Assembly: GCA_002293145.1 (NCBI GenBank)
Contig: DBCO01000027.1
Coordinates: 62,001-126,000 of the forward strand
DNA length: 64,000 bases
DNA from: Akkermansiaceae bacterium UBA956
GTDB taxonomy: Bacteria; Verrucomicrobiota; Verrucomicrobiia; Verrucomicrobiales; Akkermansiaceae
Direction of reading: 5' to 3'
The notes beneath the pieces are model-generated. The model was given only the letters and a program-made list of their open reading frames with translations, did no database searches and had not been told where the DNA came from. The stretch's first letter is position 1; each line of letters begins with the position of its first letter. A program made the translations under genes and the position numbers. Below are positions 24,823 through 35,900 of the stretch, one piece after another.

Positions 24823-26241
24823 ATGTTCACACTTACTCTTCACCGTCTCACGATAATTCCCGAGCGCAAAAGCCTTGCGACAACACGAAAGTTTTTCATC
24901 CGTCACCATGCGTTGTTTTGCCTATTACTCATCGCACTCAGCACATGGCCATTGATCAATTGGTTTGGCAAGCGCTTCAATGATGGTGGAGATGAACCAT
25001 GGGGACTCATTCCCCTGACTGCTGCTGCCTACTTTGCATTTCGCTCGTATCAACAAGGAACTCTTCATCTCACAAGACACTCCGCAAGAAATGCCGTGGG
25101 CTACTTATTGATGCTTATCTCCGCGCTCAGCACCTTGCATCTGCCACCCATGCTCCGCGCCATACTAGCGCTCGCAGGTATCAGTTTTCTGTTTTCAAGT
25201 CGCCGACAATCCGGATGGCTCATGCTTTTACTTCTCAGCATGCCTGCTCTCAGCTCCGCAGAGTTTTATCTAGGCTGGCCGCTGCGTTTGCTGGTGAGTC
25301 AATGCTCAGCATTTTTGTTAGACCTAGTTGGACTTTCGGCACAATCGAAAGGCACTGCGATTTTATGCAATAATCAATTGGTTCATGTCGATCCCGCATG
25401 CTCTGGCATTCGCTTTCTCTGGCATGGTATCCTCGTTGCAGCATGGATCGCCACATGGCATGAAACCTCATGGATGAAGACCCTGCGATTGGTAACAGCA
25501 ACGACGATCCTAGTAATCCTCGCCAACATTCTACGCGCTTCTTTGCTGATTCTACAAGGAATTGGCCTCATTCCCGCGGGCGACTTATTACACGAGTTCA
25601 TTGGACTGATCTGTTTTGCTTTAGCATTATTGCCACTGCGTTTTCTTATTCCGAAACCAAATACGAGCATCGTACATATCCAACCCAAGAAACATAACGC
25701 CACGCAGTGCATCACACGCTACACCTGTCTCAGTGCGGCAGCCATCAGTAGCCTTTCACTCGGATCTCTCAAGCCCTGGGTCGGTAAAGTCTACACACCT
25801 TCAACCATCACACTCCAAGAATTCTCATTTCAAGGAACTACGATGAATGTAGTACCCTGCACACTTACCTCCGAGGAAATGCGATTCGCCGAGCATTTCC
25901 CCGGCACCATCAGCGTATATCGCTCAGGAAACACGCAAATCATTCTCCGAGAAATGAATCTCGCAACTCGAAAACTTCATGCCTCACGCGATTGCCTGCG
26001 TGCCTCCGGATACGAAGTAAGCGATGCCAAGGAAGTTACCGGTGCCCATAACAACGTATGGCTCTGCTACCGAGCTCTTCACGATGGCCAACGCTACATC
26101 GTTCACGAGCGCATCACTAGCCTAGTCGACCAAAGTACATGGACTGACGTTTCTCAGTGGTTCTGGCATGCATTACGCCGCCCCCTTAATGGTCCATGGC
26201 GCGCAGAAACCATCATTCAGCGCGAGGAGGAACTCCCATGA
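24823..26241 (+). CDS. Exosortase/archaeosortase family protein with EpsI-like C-terminal part
   Basis: 472 residues. Residues about 25-280 are a multi-pass membrane domain with the exosortase catalytic set: C193 in VDPACSGIRFLWHG, R238 in ANILRAS and H257 in LLHEFIGL. Exosortases process proteins carrying a C-terminal sorting signal (PEP-CTERM and relatives) and hand them to the envelope. Residues about 310-440, after another helix, contain LHASRDCLRASGYEV and resemble the EpsI/DUF3485 proteins that usually are separate partners. It is coupled by an ATGA overlap to two further membrane proteins. No sorted substrate gene is recognisable nearby. The exact Xrt subtype was not assigned; the start codon is uncertain within the first 20 residues. 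Confidence 0.85.
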   Translation: MFTLTLHRLTIIPERKSLATTRKFFIRHHALFCLLLIALSTWPLINWFGKRFNDGGDEPWGLIPLTAAAYFAFRSYQQGTLHLTRHSARNAVGYLLMLISALSTLHLPPMLRAILALAGISFLFSSRRQSGWLMLLLLSMPALSSAEFYLGWPLRLLVSQCSAFLLDLVGLSAQSKGTAILCNNQLVHVDPACSGIRFLWHGILVAAWIATWHETSWMKTLRLVTATTILVILANILRASLLILQGIGLIPAGDLLHEFIGLICFALALLPLRFLIPKPNTSIVHIQPKKHNATQCITRYTCLSAAAISSLSLGSLKPWVGKVYTPSTITLQEFSFQGTTMNVVPCTLTSEEMRFAEHFPGTISVYRSGNTQIILREMNLATRKLHASRDCLRASGYEVSDAKEVTGAHNNVWLCYRALHDGQRYIVHERITSLVDQSTWTDVSQWFWHALRRPLNGPWRAETIIQREEELP

Positions 26242-27023
26242 TTAATCACATTCACAAGTTATGTCGAAACATTCTCCAACCTCAACCACAATGGGTTTTG
26301 GAGTTGGATGCACGCCGCGGTCTCGGCATCGTCTTCATTGGCATCATCTGCTTAGCGCTCTACGGCTTCACTGTCGGCTACTGGCGAAGCCCATTGATGG
26401 GAGTATTTGTCGCCGTCAAAATGCCGATGTTGATCGCACTTACTCTTGGTAGCAATGCACTTCTCAATGGCTTTCTCGGCATGCTTTTGCAAAGCGGTCT
26501 GGGCTTTCGTCAATCTCTTATGGTGCTTCTCTGGGCCTTTGCCGTCGCTGCCATTTTGTTAGCAGCGATTTCACCCGTAACATTTTTTCTCGCTTGCAAT
26601 GCCCCTTCTCCCGAAGCGCCGAATGCCGCGATCGCACACTCATCATATCTTCTAGCTCACACCTGCATCATCGCTTGCGTAGGCCTATTCTCCCACATAC
26701 ACCTGCATCGCTTGCTTACTCATCATGCTCCATCGCGACTTTCCGCATGGCTAACGCTCCTGTCATGGCTGGCAGGAAACGCCGTTCTTGGAGCTCAGTT
26801 TTCGTGGATTCTGAGACCCTTTTTCGGAACACCCACACTCGATGTCCGTTTCCTGCGCGATGACCCATTTCACGGCACGTTCTACGAAACCATCTGGCAT
26901 TCACTCAAGCAAATCATGCCCGCACAAGGCATCATTCTCATCACAGTCTCCATCATAATCCTGTTCATAGCATTCGCCTTCAAAAAACAACTTTCTCACA
27001 TCAACCATACCAGCAAACAATGA
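26238..27023 (+). CDS. Multi-pass membrane protein coupled to exosortase, paralog 1
   Basis: 261 residues from ATG at 26238, overlapping the exosortase stop by 4 nt. Five to six hydrophobic segments are visible, for example LGIVFIGIICLALYGFTVGY and FAVAAILLAAISPVTFFLA. No known domain was recognised. It aligns by eye with the next gene: YGFTVGYWRSP against YGLILGCFAKQ, AISPVTFFLA against GFAPAVWIFA, and QFSWILRPFFG against QLSTSLRPILG. This suggests an old tandem duplication. Coupled translation implies work in the same complex or pathway as the exosortase. Confidence 0.75.
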   Translation: MINHIHKLCRNILQPQPQWVLELDARRGLGIVFIGIICLALYGFTVGYWRSPLMGVFVAVKMPMLIALTLGSNALLNGFLGMLLQSGLGFRQSLMVLLWAFAVAAILLAAISPVTFFLACNAPSPEAPNAAIAHSSYLLAHTCIIACVGLFSHIHLHRLLTHHAPSRLSAWLTLLSWLAGNAVLGAQFSWILRPFFGTPTLDVRFLRDDPFHGTFYETIWHSLKQIMPAQGIILITVSIIILFIAFAFKKQLSHINHTSKQ

Positions 27024-27835
27024 ATCCAGAACTACCAACAACTACACCACCGCCTTTGATCCCACGCGAGTTTTCGCCGAACCCTACGTATCGCGAAATG
27101 TTTGAAGGGCTACTCCGCCACCCCAAAGAATTAGCACGCGCCCTAGAATCATCCGGCCTACGTGTTCCGCTGCAGCTCAGCATGATCGCACTGCTATCAT
27201 TCCTCGTATACGGATTGATCTTAGGCTGCTTTGCCAAACAGCAACAGTTCTGGGCCGCCCCGTTGAAAATCTCAGTGGGCATGATCTTTGCTGCGCTCAT
27301 CTGCTTCCCCAGCCTCTACGTATTTTCCACGCTCGCTGGCGGAAAGTTTTCGCCCAAATTGCTCTGCACCTATCTCGCAGGCTCGCTTGCTTTGATGGGA
27401 TTGTTGCTGTTAGGTTTTGCTCCCGCCGTGTGGATCTTTGCCGAGTCAACCAACTCATTGGGCTTCATGGGATTTCTCGCTCTGATTGCATGGATGATTT
27501 CGTTCGGCTTTGCGATTCGATTTCTCCGTGTCGCCTCGACAGCACAAGGCGCTACGCAATCGGGACCAATGATTGTTTGGGCCATTGTCTTCTGCCTGGT
27601 CACACTCCAACTCAGCACATCACTACGCCCGATCCTCGGACGTTCTGAGCACTTTTTGCAACTGAACGAAAAGCGCTTTTTCCTCCAACATTGGGTCGAA
27701 TCCATGCCACTAAGCCTTGATGAAACGGCAGATGAAAGCTCAGCCAGCAACGGTCAACGCGGCACCGAGACAACAGCACCTGAATCAGCGACACCTACAC
27801 CCAAAAACACCTCCAATCCCTTTCTCGAAAAATAA
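27020..27835 (+). CDS. Multi-pass membrane protein coupled to exosortase, paralog 2
   Basis: 271 residues, overlapping the previous gene by 4 nt (ATGA). The N-terminus (residues 1-50) is cytosolic-looking and includes YREMFEGLLRHPKELARALE. Six hydrophobic segments follow, and the C-terminal 45 residues are polar and Ser/Thr/Glu rich. The core shares order and short motifs with paralog 1 (LRPILG, YGLILG), but overall identity is low. The N-terminal YREMFEGLLRHP pattern resembles Yip1-like small membrane proteins, a weak similarity only. No function can be given. Confidence 0.72.
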   Translation: MNPELPTTTPPPLIPREFSPNPTYREMFEGLLRHPKELARALESSGLRVPLQLSMIALLSFLVYGLILGCFAKQQQFWAAPLKISVGMIFAALICFPSLYVFSTLAGGKFSPKLLCTYLAGSLALMGLLLLGFAPAVWIFAESTNSLGFMGFLALIAWMISFGFAIRFLRVASTAQGATQSGPMIVWAIVFCLVTLQLSTSLRPILGRSEHFLQLNEKRFFLQHWVESMPLSLDETADESSASNGQRGTETTAPESATPTPKNTSNPFLEK

Positions 27836-28156
27836 CTTCCATGAAACCAAAACAACGAACCATCATAGTTTCTTCAAAAAACGAACTCAAAAATCAGAGA
27901 GGAGAGCACAGCTCCTTGCCTTTCCATCTGTGGATTCTCCAACCCACGCGTAAAAATTTGCGAAAAAAACCCAACATAGAAAAGACTAACAAAATCTTAC
28001 ATAAAGAGTTTCGCGAGGAATTGCTATCCTGATGCTTCATGCCGCCAGCCAAACGTCGGTTTTAACGAAATTAAAGATCGCCACTCATTGTAGATTTACA
28101 AAATTCTCCCAAGATTCCGTCTTTTCAATCGCTAGTTGCTCTTTTATGATGCAGCT
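27836..28156. other. Intergenic region, no supported gene
   Basis: About 320 bp of AT-rich sequence between the exosortase operon and polX. A 63-codon frame from 27841 is rich in Lys and Asn and has no domain, so it is not called. No terminator hairpin was recognised. Confidence 0.5.
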
Positions 28157-29923
28157 ATGACGCGCGAAACCATGGTAACTATCCTCGAAGAGATCGCTTT
28201 ATTGATGGAGCTCAAGGAGGAAAATCCATTCAAAATCAAAGCCTACCGCAGTGGCGCCGAGACGGTGCGTTCATTTCCGGATGACATCGTGCAACGCGCC
28301 ATCGACAATGATTTGACAGGAATCAAGGGCATCGGTGAAGCCTTGCGCGACAAATTGCACGAGATTGCTGTCTCCGGAAAATTGGAGTTCCACGAAAAGC
28401 TACGCGCAGAATTTCCTGCCACATTGTTTGAACTATTCGACCTTCAAGGTCTTGGCCCAAAAAAAATCAAAGTGCTTCACCGCGATCATGGGATCAATTC
28501 CTTGGCTGACCTGCAACTCGCCTGCGAGACAGGAAAAATTGCTGGCACACCAGGATTCGGTGATAAAAGCCAACTCAACATCCTCAGTGCCATTGCTCAA
28601 AAGGCTAGTCACTCGGGTATTTTCCGACTCGGCTCTGTGGCACCCATCGTCCGCGAGTTTCTTGATCTGCTTCAACAGCATCCCGATACCCTACGCACCG
28701 CGGTCTGCGGCTCGTATCGTCGAGGGAAAGAAACCGTCCGGGATATCGACCTGCTGGTTGCCACTTCACAACCGGCAGTTCTCACGGAATATTTCACAAC
28801 GTTCCCTGGCATCAAACAAATACTCGCTCACGGCGACACCAAGATTTCTGTCCTCTTAGAAGATGGCTTGCAATGTGACCTCCGCGCTGTAACCAATGCG
28901 CACTTCCCCTTCGCGCTTCAATATTTCTCTGGCTCCAAGGAACACAACGTCGCCTTGCGCCAACTCGCACTCAGCAAAGGTTGGTCGCTCAATGAATATG
29001 ATTTCAGTCCTGTGCGCGATGACGCACAGCTAATACCCGATGTTTATGAAGAAAAGGATATTTATCATGCCCTAGGACTTTCTTACATTGCTCCCGAGAT
29101 GCGAGAAAATCTCGGTGAGATCGAGGTCGCACAACAAGGGGAATTACCCAAGCTTATCGAAATCGATAATTTGCGCGGTACCTTTCACAACCACACCACC
29201 GAGTCCGACGGCAGAAATTCATTAGAAGAAATGGCACAAGCTGCGATTGATCTTGGGCTGCAATATCTCGGCATAGCCGATCACTCACGCTCATCGTTTC
29301 AGGCCAACGGTCTTGATGAAGATCGACTACTACGCCAAGTCGCAAAAATCCGCAAACTCAACAATAGCTTCGAAGGCTTCCAACTTTTTGCGGGATCGGA
29401 AGTAGACATTCTCAAAGATGGCTCGCTGGATTTCTCCGATGAAATTCTCTGCCAGCTCGACTACTGCGTCGCCTCGGTGCATGCATCGTTTACACTAAGC
29501 GAAGAAGAGATGACCAAACGAGTCATTCGCGCTATGGAAAACGAACACGTGACCATGCTTGGGCACATGACCGGTCGACTGCTCTTGCAACGGGAAGGCT
29601 ACACGATCAATCATGCAAAAATCATCGACTGCGCTGCGGAGACGCGGACCATCATCGAACTGAATTGCAATCCCAAACGCCTCGACATGGACTGGCGTTG
29701 GTGGCGCCGTGCTCGCGACAAAGGAGTGCTGTGTTCGATCAATCCCGATGCTCATTTTACACATCAATTGCAATTTTTGCACTTCGGCGTCATCCAAGCC
29801 CGCAAAGGCTGGCTGCGCAAGGGCGATGTAGTCAACACCTTAGACTATGAGGAAATGTCTCGTCTCTTGAAAACACCGAAGGCGCAAAGAACCGTGGCGG
29901 CGGATTACATCCGCCAAGCCTAG
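28157..29923 (+). CDS. polX: DNA polymerase X family protein with PHP domain
   Basis: 588 residues from ATG at 28157; an upstream in-frame ATG gives 7 extra residues without support. Residues 1-150 are the 8-kDa and helix-hairpin-helix parts (MELKEENPFKIKAYRSGAET, DLTGIKGIGEAL, LQGLGPKKI). The nucleotidyltransferase site is CGSYRRGKETVRDIDLLVAT. The C-terminal PHP domain shows the metal ligands TFHNHTTESDG, GIADHSRS, GSEVDIL, SVHASF, LGHMTGRL and INPDAHFT. PolX enzymes of this layout fill short gaps in base excision and end repair; the PHP domain gives 3'-5' exonuclease and AP-endonuclease-like activity. Length matches the bacterial PolX family. Confidence 0.94.
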   Translation: MTRETMVTILEEIALLMELKEENPFKIKAYRSGAETVRSFPDDIVQRAIDNDLTGIKGIGEALRDKLHEIAVSGKLEFHEKLRAEFPATLFELFDLQGLGPKKIKVLHRDHGINSLADLQLACETGKIAGTPGFGDKSQLNILSAIAQKASHSGIFRLGSVAPIVREFLDLLQQHPDTLRTAVCGSYRRGKETVRDIDLLVATSQPAVLTEYFTTFPGIKQILAHGDTKISVLLEDGLQCDLRAVTNAHFPFALQYFSGSKEHNVALRQLALSKGWSLNEYDFSPVRDDAQLIPDVYEEKDIYHALGLSYIAPEMRENLGEIEVAQQGELPKLIEIDNLRGTFHNHTTESDGRNSLEEMAQAAIDLGLQYLGIADHSRSSFQANGLDEDRLLRQVAKIRKLNNSFEGFQLFAGSEVDILKDGSLDFSDEILCQLDYCVASVHASFTLSEEEMTKRVIRAMENEHVTMLGHMTGRLLLQREGYTINHAKIIDCAAETRTIIELNCNPKRLDMDWRWWRRARDKGVLCSINPDAHFTHQLQFLHFGVIQARKGWLRKGDVVNTLDYEEMSRLLKTPKAQRTVAADYIRQA

Positions 29924-29945
29924 GAACGCACATCATAATGAAATG

Positions 29946-29971
29946 TGGCCATGACGCGTGGCCATGACGCG
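29946..29971. repeat. 13-bp tandem duplication between convergent genes
   Basis: TGGCCATGACGCG occurs twice in tandem, followed by TGG. The following CGTGG ... CCACG forms a 5-bp stem before TTATTT, a possible weak bidirectional terminator between polX and the alpha-2-macroglobulin gene. Confidence 0.6.
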
Positions 29972-29988
29972 TGGAAAGCGCCGCCACG

Positions 29989-32900
29989 TTATTTGACCTC
30001 AATCAAAGTGCTGGCACTATGGCTATTAAATTCGGGCGCATACATGCACTGGATCTCGGCGATGCCGCTGGGGTAGAGGCCGCGGAGTTGGATGCGTGCA
30101 CTGGTCTCGAATACATAAGTACCACGTGGCAAATACTCGATGAAAAAGTGATCAGCAGTGTCTTTGGTCATCTCGTAGTAACCGAGACCGTCTTGCCATT
30201 TGTATTGGCTGAGCACGTTGGTGGGCTCAGTACCGCTACCGCGTTGGTTCTTAAGATGCACATATTCCATGTTGCGATCCACACGGATCTCGATGCGGGT
30301 GACAAGCTCATCACCAGGAGCCAAGGGGCCTTTGACAGCTTCGAGAACTTTGCCTTGCGCAGTGCTGCGGTTGACAAAGAGTGATTTCTTCACCTCTAAC
30401 GGATTTCCTTCGTGCGGTGTGATTTTGGAAACATCTTCCAGATATTGCCAATGCAGCGAGCCCCAAGAAACGCCTTTGTCGGCTTTGGTGAGTCTCACTT
30501 TGCCCATCTCTGCTTTGATTTCAGCAGTAGCGAATTTTTTCTGATAGAAGCCTGTGCCGACTTCGACGTTTTCTGGCTTCACAGCGACGCCTCCAAGTTC
30601 CACGGAAACGAGGGCATCGGAAGAAAGTTTGTTCGCGCCACCTAACAGCAATGCATACACCGCATCGGCTGTGGCTTTGGTGGTCTTCCATCCTTGCGTA
30701 TGTTTTTGCTTGAGCAACCAGACTTGGCAATCGTCCACCGATTTGTCATCGGAAGCAACCTCACGCAATGTTTCAATGATCATCGCTTGGGTCTCAACCG
30801 GTGCTTGGTGCCAGTAGTAGTTTTCGTTAGAACGCCAGTGCATACCGAGTTCATCGGTATTGCGCGCATTTTCACGGAGCGATGCGACGATCGCAGCGGG
30901 AACTTGTTTGTTGCCAAAACGATGCAGGCTCAGAGCGCTGTGGCAGCGTGTCATCAGGCTTTTTTGCTCAGCCCAGTATTGGGCAGCCTGAGCGATGAAA
31001 TAATCGACTGCCTCTTTGTTCTGCTCAGCAATCGGACGTTGCGCTACGTAAAAACTACGACCATAGAGATACATCGCGATGAAGGAATCGTAGTGATTCA
31101 GGCCGCGATCTTTGCCCTTGATTTCATTGTAACGCTTGGTGATTTGCACATCGAGCCAATCGAGCGCACGCAAGGCGTGTTGGTTGTCGATTTTCACACC
31201 GAGATGCTGCAATCGACCAGTTCCGGTGACCAAATACAGCGTGATGTAATCACTGCCTGGTCCACCCGGGAACCATGACCATGAACCATCGTTGTTTTGC
31301 ATTTCACTCAGGCGTTTCATGGCGCGGGCCGATTCGCTGTCGATGCGATTGTCATCAAACAACACTGCCACATTGCGACGAGCTTCGGTTTCGTTGCCGG
31401 CATCGCGCAGCCACGGCGTTTCCTCAATCAGCAAACTCTTGAGGTCTTGATTTTTCAACAGCGGGCTGTCGAGAGTTTTGGGAGCCGTGCGCCACGCATC
31501 GAACACACGACGAATCTTCGGATCCGACTGGGCGATGTGACGGGCTAGCTGATTGGCATACCAACGGTTGAATGTTTGCTCCGCGCATTCATACGGATAC
31601 TCCATCAGATACGGCAAGGCCATGACGGCATACCATGCGGGCTGACTCACCACTTCTACCGTCACACTTTGGTGACGCAAGGTATCCGAGGTGGCGCTTT
31701 CTAACAATTTTTTCAATTCAAACTCGCGAGTGGAAACATCACGAATCGGCAAAGTGATGGATTCGGTCACCAATTGGCGTCGCGACAACACCGGGATCAT
31801 GCCTTCTTCGCCATCGGATAAAGTCGCCGAAGAAGCCGTAGCTTTGAAGGTCAGGAAACCAGCACCATCGGGCACTTTGATACGCCAGGAAATCGTGCGC
31901 GATTCTTTTGCGGGCACATCGAAGGCTTGCTCGGCATTTTGCAAGGCGAGTGTAGCATCGCGCGATTCCAGCGTGATCGCATCGGCAAAGGTCAAACGTG
32001 CTGTGCCTTGTTGTGGTTTGTCGGATAGGTTCGACACCTTCGCCGTAAATTCAATCTCGTCGCCCTCGCGCAGGAAGCGAGGTGGATTTGGCTGGCACAT
32101 CAGATCTTTCGCCGTAACCGTTTCACCGCTTAGCGCTCCGGAGCGCAGAGCCGTGTCGTGAGCAAAGCCGAGGAAACGCCATTTTGTTAGAGCCTCGGGC
32201 ATGGTGAAGGTCATGCGCACAACGCCTTTTTCATCGGTGATAAGATGTGGCTCAAAGAATGCCGTTTCTTGCAGATTTTTGCGCGGAGCGACTTCGACTT
32301 TTTCTTGCTCTGCTTTTTCTTGCTCTGCTTTTTCTTCAACTGCTCCTCCGCCAGATGGATTGTTGACGATCGCGTTAATGCTATCACGTATAACAACTGC
32401 ACTACCAGAACGATTGCCGTCGATAGCCATTTTGGCCATCGGTGCCGCTGTGGAAAACGCATCGGCAGTTTCCATGAGCATAGCACCTCGGTCCGCCATC
32501 AGCTTGTGAACTGCTCTACTAGAAAAATTGATCTCCAAGTTTTCATCCCAATGCCATTCAATCGCAGAATCGATCACCATGCCAGGATTCCAGTTGTCAT
32601 CGCGCTGTTGAAAGCTAACAAGTCCTGTGGTGCTTATCCAGTTGCGATCAAAGTAATCCGCATACAAATAATTGCTGAGCGAAGGACTCCACGTGTGTTG
32701 AGCAAAGGCATCGAGCGAGGCATCATACAAAGCCGCCACCATTTCCACTTGATCTTTTTTGGCACCTTCCACCACCACGGTCCACGTTTCTTTTGCGCCG
32801 GGCTCCAGCTTGCTGCGCATGGTTTCAAATTTCACCCGTAAATCGTGTTGCGACCAAGGCACGGAAATCCGGTGATGATAGACATAAGCTCGATTGTCGC

Positions 32901-35900
32901 GGACGAAAATGGCGCGCACTTGAAACCCACCGCGCAATTCTTCCGTGACCGGAAAACGCAGGATTGCTTGTGTGTTCGTGCCATCACTCCACGCACTGCG
33001 CAGGACTTTTCCGCGATGGACGAATTCATAATAGAACTGCGCTTCCTCGTAGCCCGTGCCCCAACAGGCAACAAACTCTTGGCCCGGCTCTAGACTCGAT
33101 GCTTTCACGCGAAAGTGATCAGTGATCATCACCGGGAAATCGTTCGATGCCAGATCAATCACACGCAGCGGCAACAGCGCGGTGACTTTTGCTCCTATGC
33201 TATCAGCAGTCTCTAACACCGCACGATATTCCCCTGCGGGAAGTCTTACCGAGATCTCAGCTTTGCCCTCAGCATCGGTAGAAAATTCATTGCGCTGCAC
33301 GACGTCGCCCAACTCCCAAGAATTCGGATCGTTGGGATTTTTTTCGTCCTTACTCGGCGCATTCCATCGATGATAAGACGGAGCCAAGAGACTACGGACA
33401 ATTTGTTTTGGCTCGATCAATCGATGCACCACGATGCTGCCTTTGCGCGCGACGGGAGCATCGTCCACCGTGCTGGTGTTCACCGAGATCTTCACATCAG
33501 CATCTACTTGCTGCCACGCATCAGCTTGCATCGACGCCTGCGTATCAACATAAGCGGCCTTAACGGAGCGCGAATCCTCGCGCGTCTCACCAGTGCTATC
33601 GGTGATTTCGACTGCCACATCATAGGAGAAAATCGGCGAGTTCTCTGGTTTCACCGAGCGATCAGGTTCAGCGACGAAAGTAATTTCCACTGAACCATCA
33701 GCCTTAGTAATACCTTCGCCATGAGCGATTTGTTTGCTTTCTCCTTGCGGCGCAAACCACCAGCACCAACGACACCAATCGGGCCACTGCGTTGCGCGGG
33801 TGACTGTCCACTTCACTTTAGCACCATCGATGGCTGCTCCGGTGTAAGAAATCGCCTTCGCGCTTACGGTGACTTTTTGATCAAGTTTCGGTGGCGCAGT
33901 AGCATCGCCCACGGTGACCTCAAACTTAGGACGTTTGTATTCCTCAATGCGGATCGACGACATGCCATTCACGCTGCGCAGCGTATACATGCCGAGCGCG
34001 CGATCGCTGGGTGCGGTGAAGCTCCCACTGATGGAGCCAAAAGCGTTAGTCTGCGCCTCAAACTGACTTACTTGCTTGCCATTCATGTCGAACAACTCCA
34101 CCTTGCACGATTGATTCACCACGGCGTGGTAATCGTTTTTACTACAATCATAGTAGCATTGCAGTGCCTTAAAGCGGATGGTTTGGCCGGGGCGATAGAT
34201 GGCGCGATCCGTGAAAAAATAAGTTCGCGTCTGCGCAACATTGGCTTCTTGAAGACCATGATTCCAACCGTTGCTGCTGGGTAGAAAATCTTTGCCCTCA
34301 CGCGCAACGATCACAGTTTGCAAATTCGGCGCGGTCGGCAAAGAAAATTTTCCATCTGCATTGGTCTTGCCACTTTTGATGACTTTCCATGGCTGATTGT
34401 AGTTGCCCGCCCACAACTCCACTTCAGCACCGACTTTGACTTTTCCACTCAGTGCATCGGTGACGATCCCGTCATTGCTTGCAGCGGAAACATCAGTCAC
34501 CAGCATCAAATCCGAACGCCAAATCAAGGTCATGCAGGTGAGATTTTTCGGTCGAGCAAAATCCTCGCGATGGCTTGACACCAGATAATAACAACCCGGC
34601 GCGATGTCATGAGGCGCTTGCAATTGCTTGGTGCGCGGCAGAAAATCATCAGTCGCTTCAAGGTCGACGCTCCACGCCTTAACGGGAGCTTTGCCAATCA
34701 TCGCATCGTAATTTTTTTCCTCCATGCCAGGCTGCAACTCAGGCTTCCATTCGGCGGGATAAAGGCGGAACCATACTTTATCGATGTTGCGATAAGTCAT
34801 GGTGAACACCGCGCCTGCAGCATTCCATGAGCGCTCAGTGCTGAGCTCCATTTCTTTGCGATCAATGTCCGCGATCAACTGCTGACAATTGCTGCTCAGC
34901 ACCGATTTCGGATGCGTTTTGACAGCAGCATCCGCAATCTCACGCGCTTCTTTGCGACGTTGCAAGCCATCGAGCTGACTGGCTAAAGCGTGAGCGACAA
35001 CGCACTCTACTTCTTTTCCCTTCGCTTCTTCTAACAACGCTCGCCATTCTTTTTCTTGGCGAGCGGCATCGACTTCTCCTGCGACAGCCGAAGTTGCCCA
35101 ATGGCGACGTTTTACATCCACATACATGCGGGCCGGCAAACGATCTTGGTGAAAGGCGAGCCATTGTTGATAGAGAGAAATCGCACGAATTTTCGCAGAA
35201 AATCCACTAGGTGCCTGCGGCTTCCACGCAATAAAATCAGCCGCATTGGCAAAAGCAGGTGATGCAGGATCAAAGGTAAAATCATCCTCTGCGGCCGCAT
35301 CCACTCTTTCCTCCGCTGCATAAAATGCCAACGCTTGTTGAAGCAGGAAGTCATACATGGTCGGCATCACCTCATCTGGGATGTTGCCCTTTTCCAACAA
35401 TGGTTGATACGTAGAAATGGCAACCTGCTTCAACGGCTCAGCCAGTGCCAGAGCCTTCGTAAAGCGTGCATCGATCTCACGCAGCATGCGCTTGATATCC
35501 CAGGTTTTCAGATCGGTGGAAGCATCATCGGCAATGGCCGTGCGCTCCATGATTTGCCACTGGTTATCCTGAAAATACGCCCACAGCCACATCGCCTGCA
35601 TGGTTTGCAAGACAGGCTTCATTTCGCCTGGCGCAGTAGCGATTTCCTGATCGAGACCAGCCACTAACAAGGAAATATCGCCCTCCTCGATTTTCGAATC
35701 CAGCATCATGCGATAAGCCGTGGCCCGAATCGCATCAGGCCATGATTTTTGCTGACGAGCCAGAGCATCAAGACTTTTCAATTCAGCAATCGCAGATTTC
35801 GGCAAGTCTTTTTCCATGGCTTCATCCAATTTTTTCCAACTGGCATCAAATGGCCCCGCGAAGACCATCGAACAAAACAACAAAAAGCAGAAAACGTATT

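Noticed and set aside
27841..28032. 63-codon Lys/Asn-rich reading frame as a possible exosortase substrate
   Set aside because: It lacks a signal peptide, a membrane helix and any C-terminal sorting motif.
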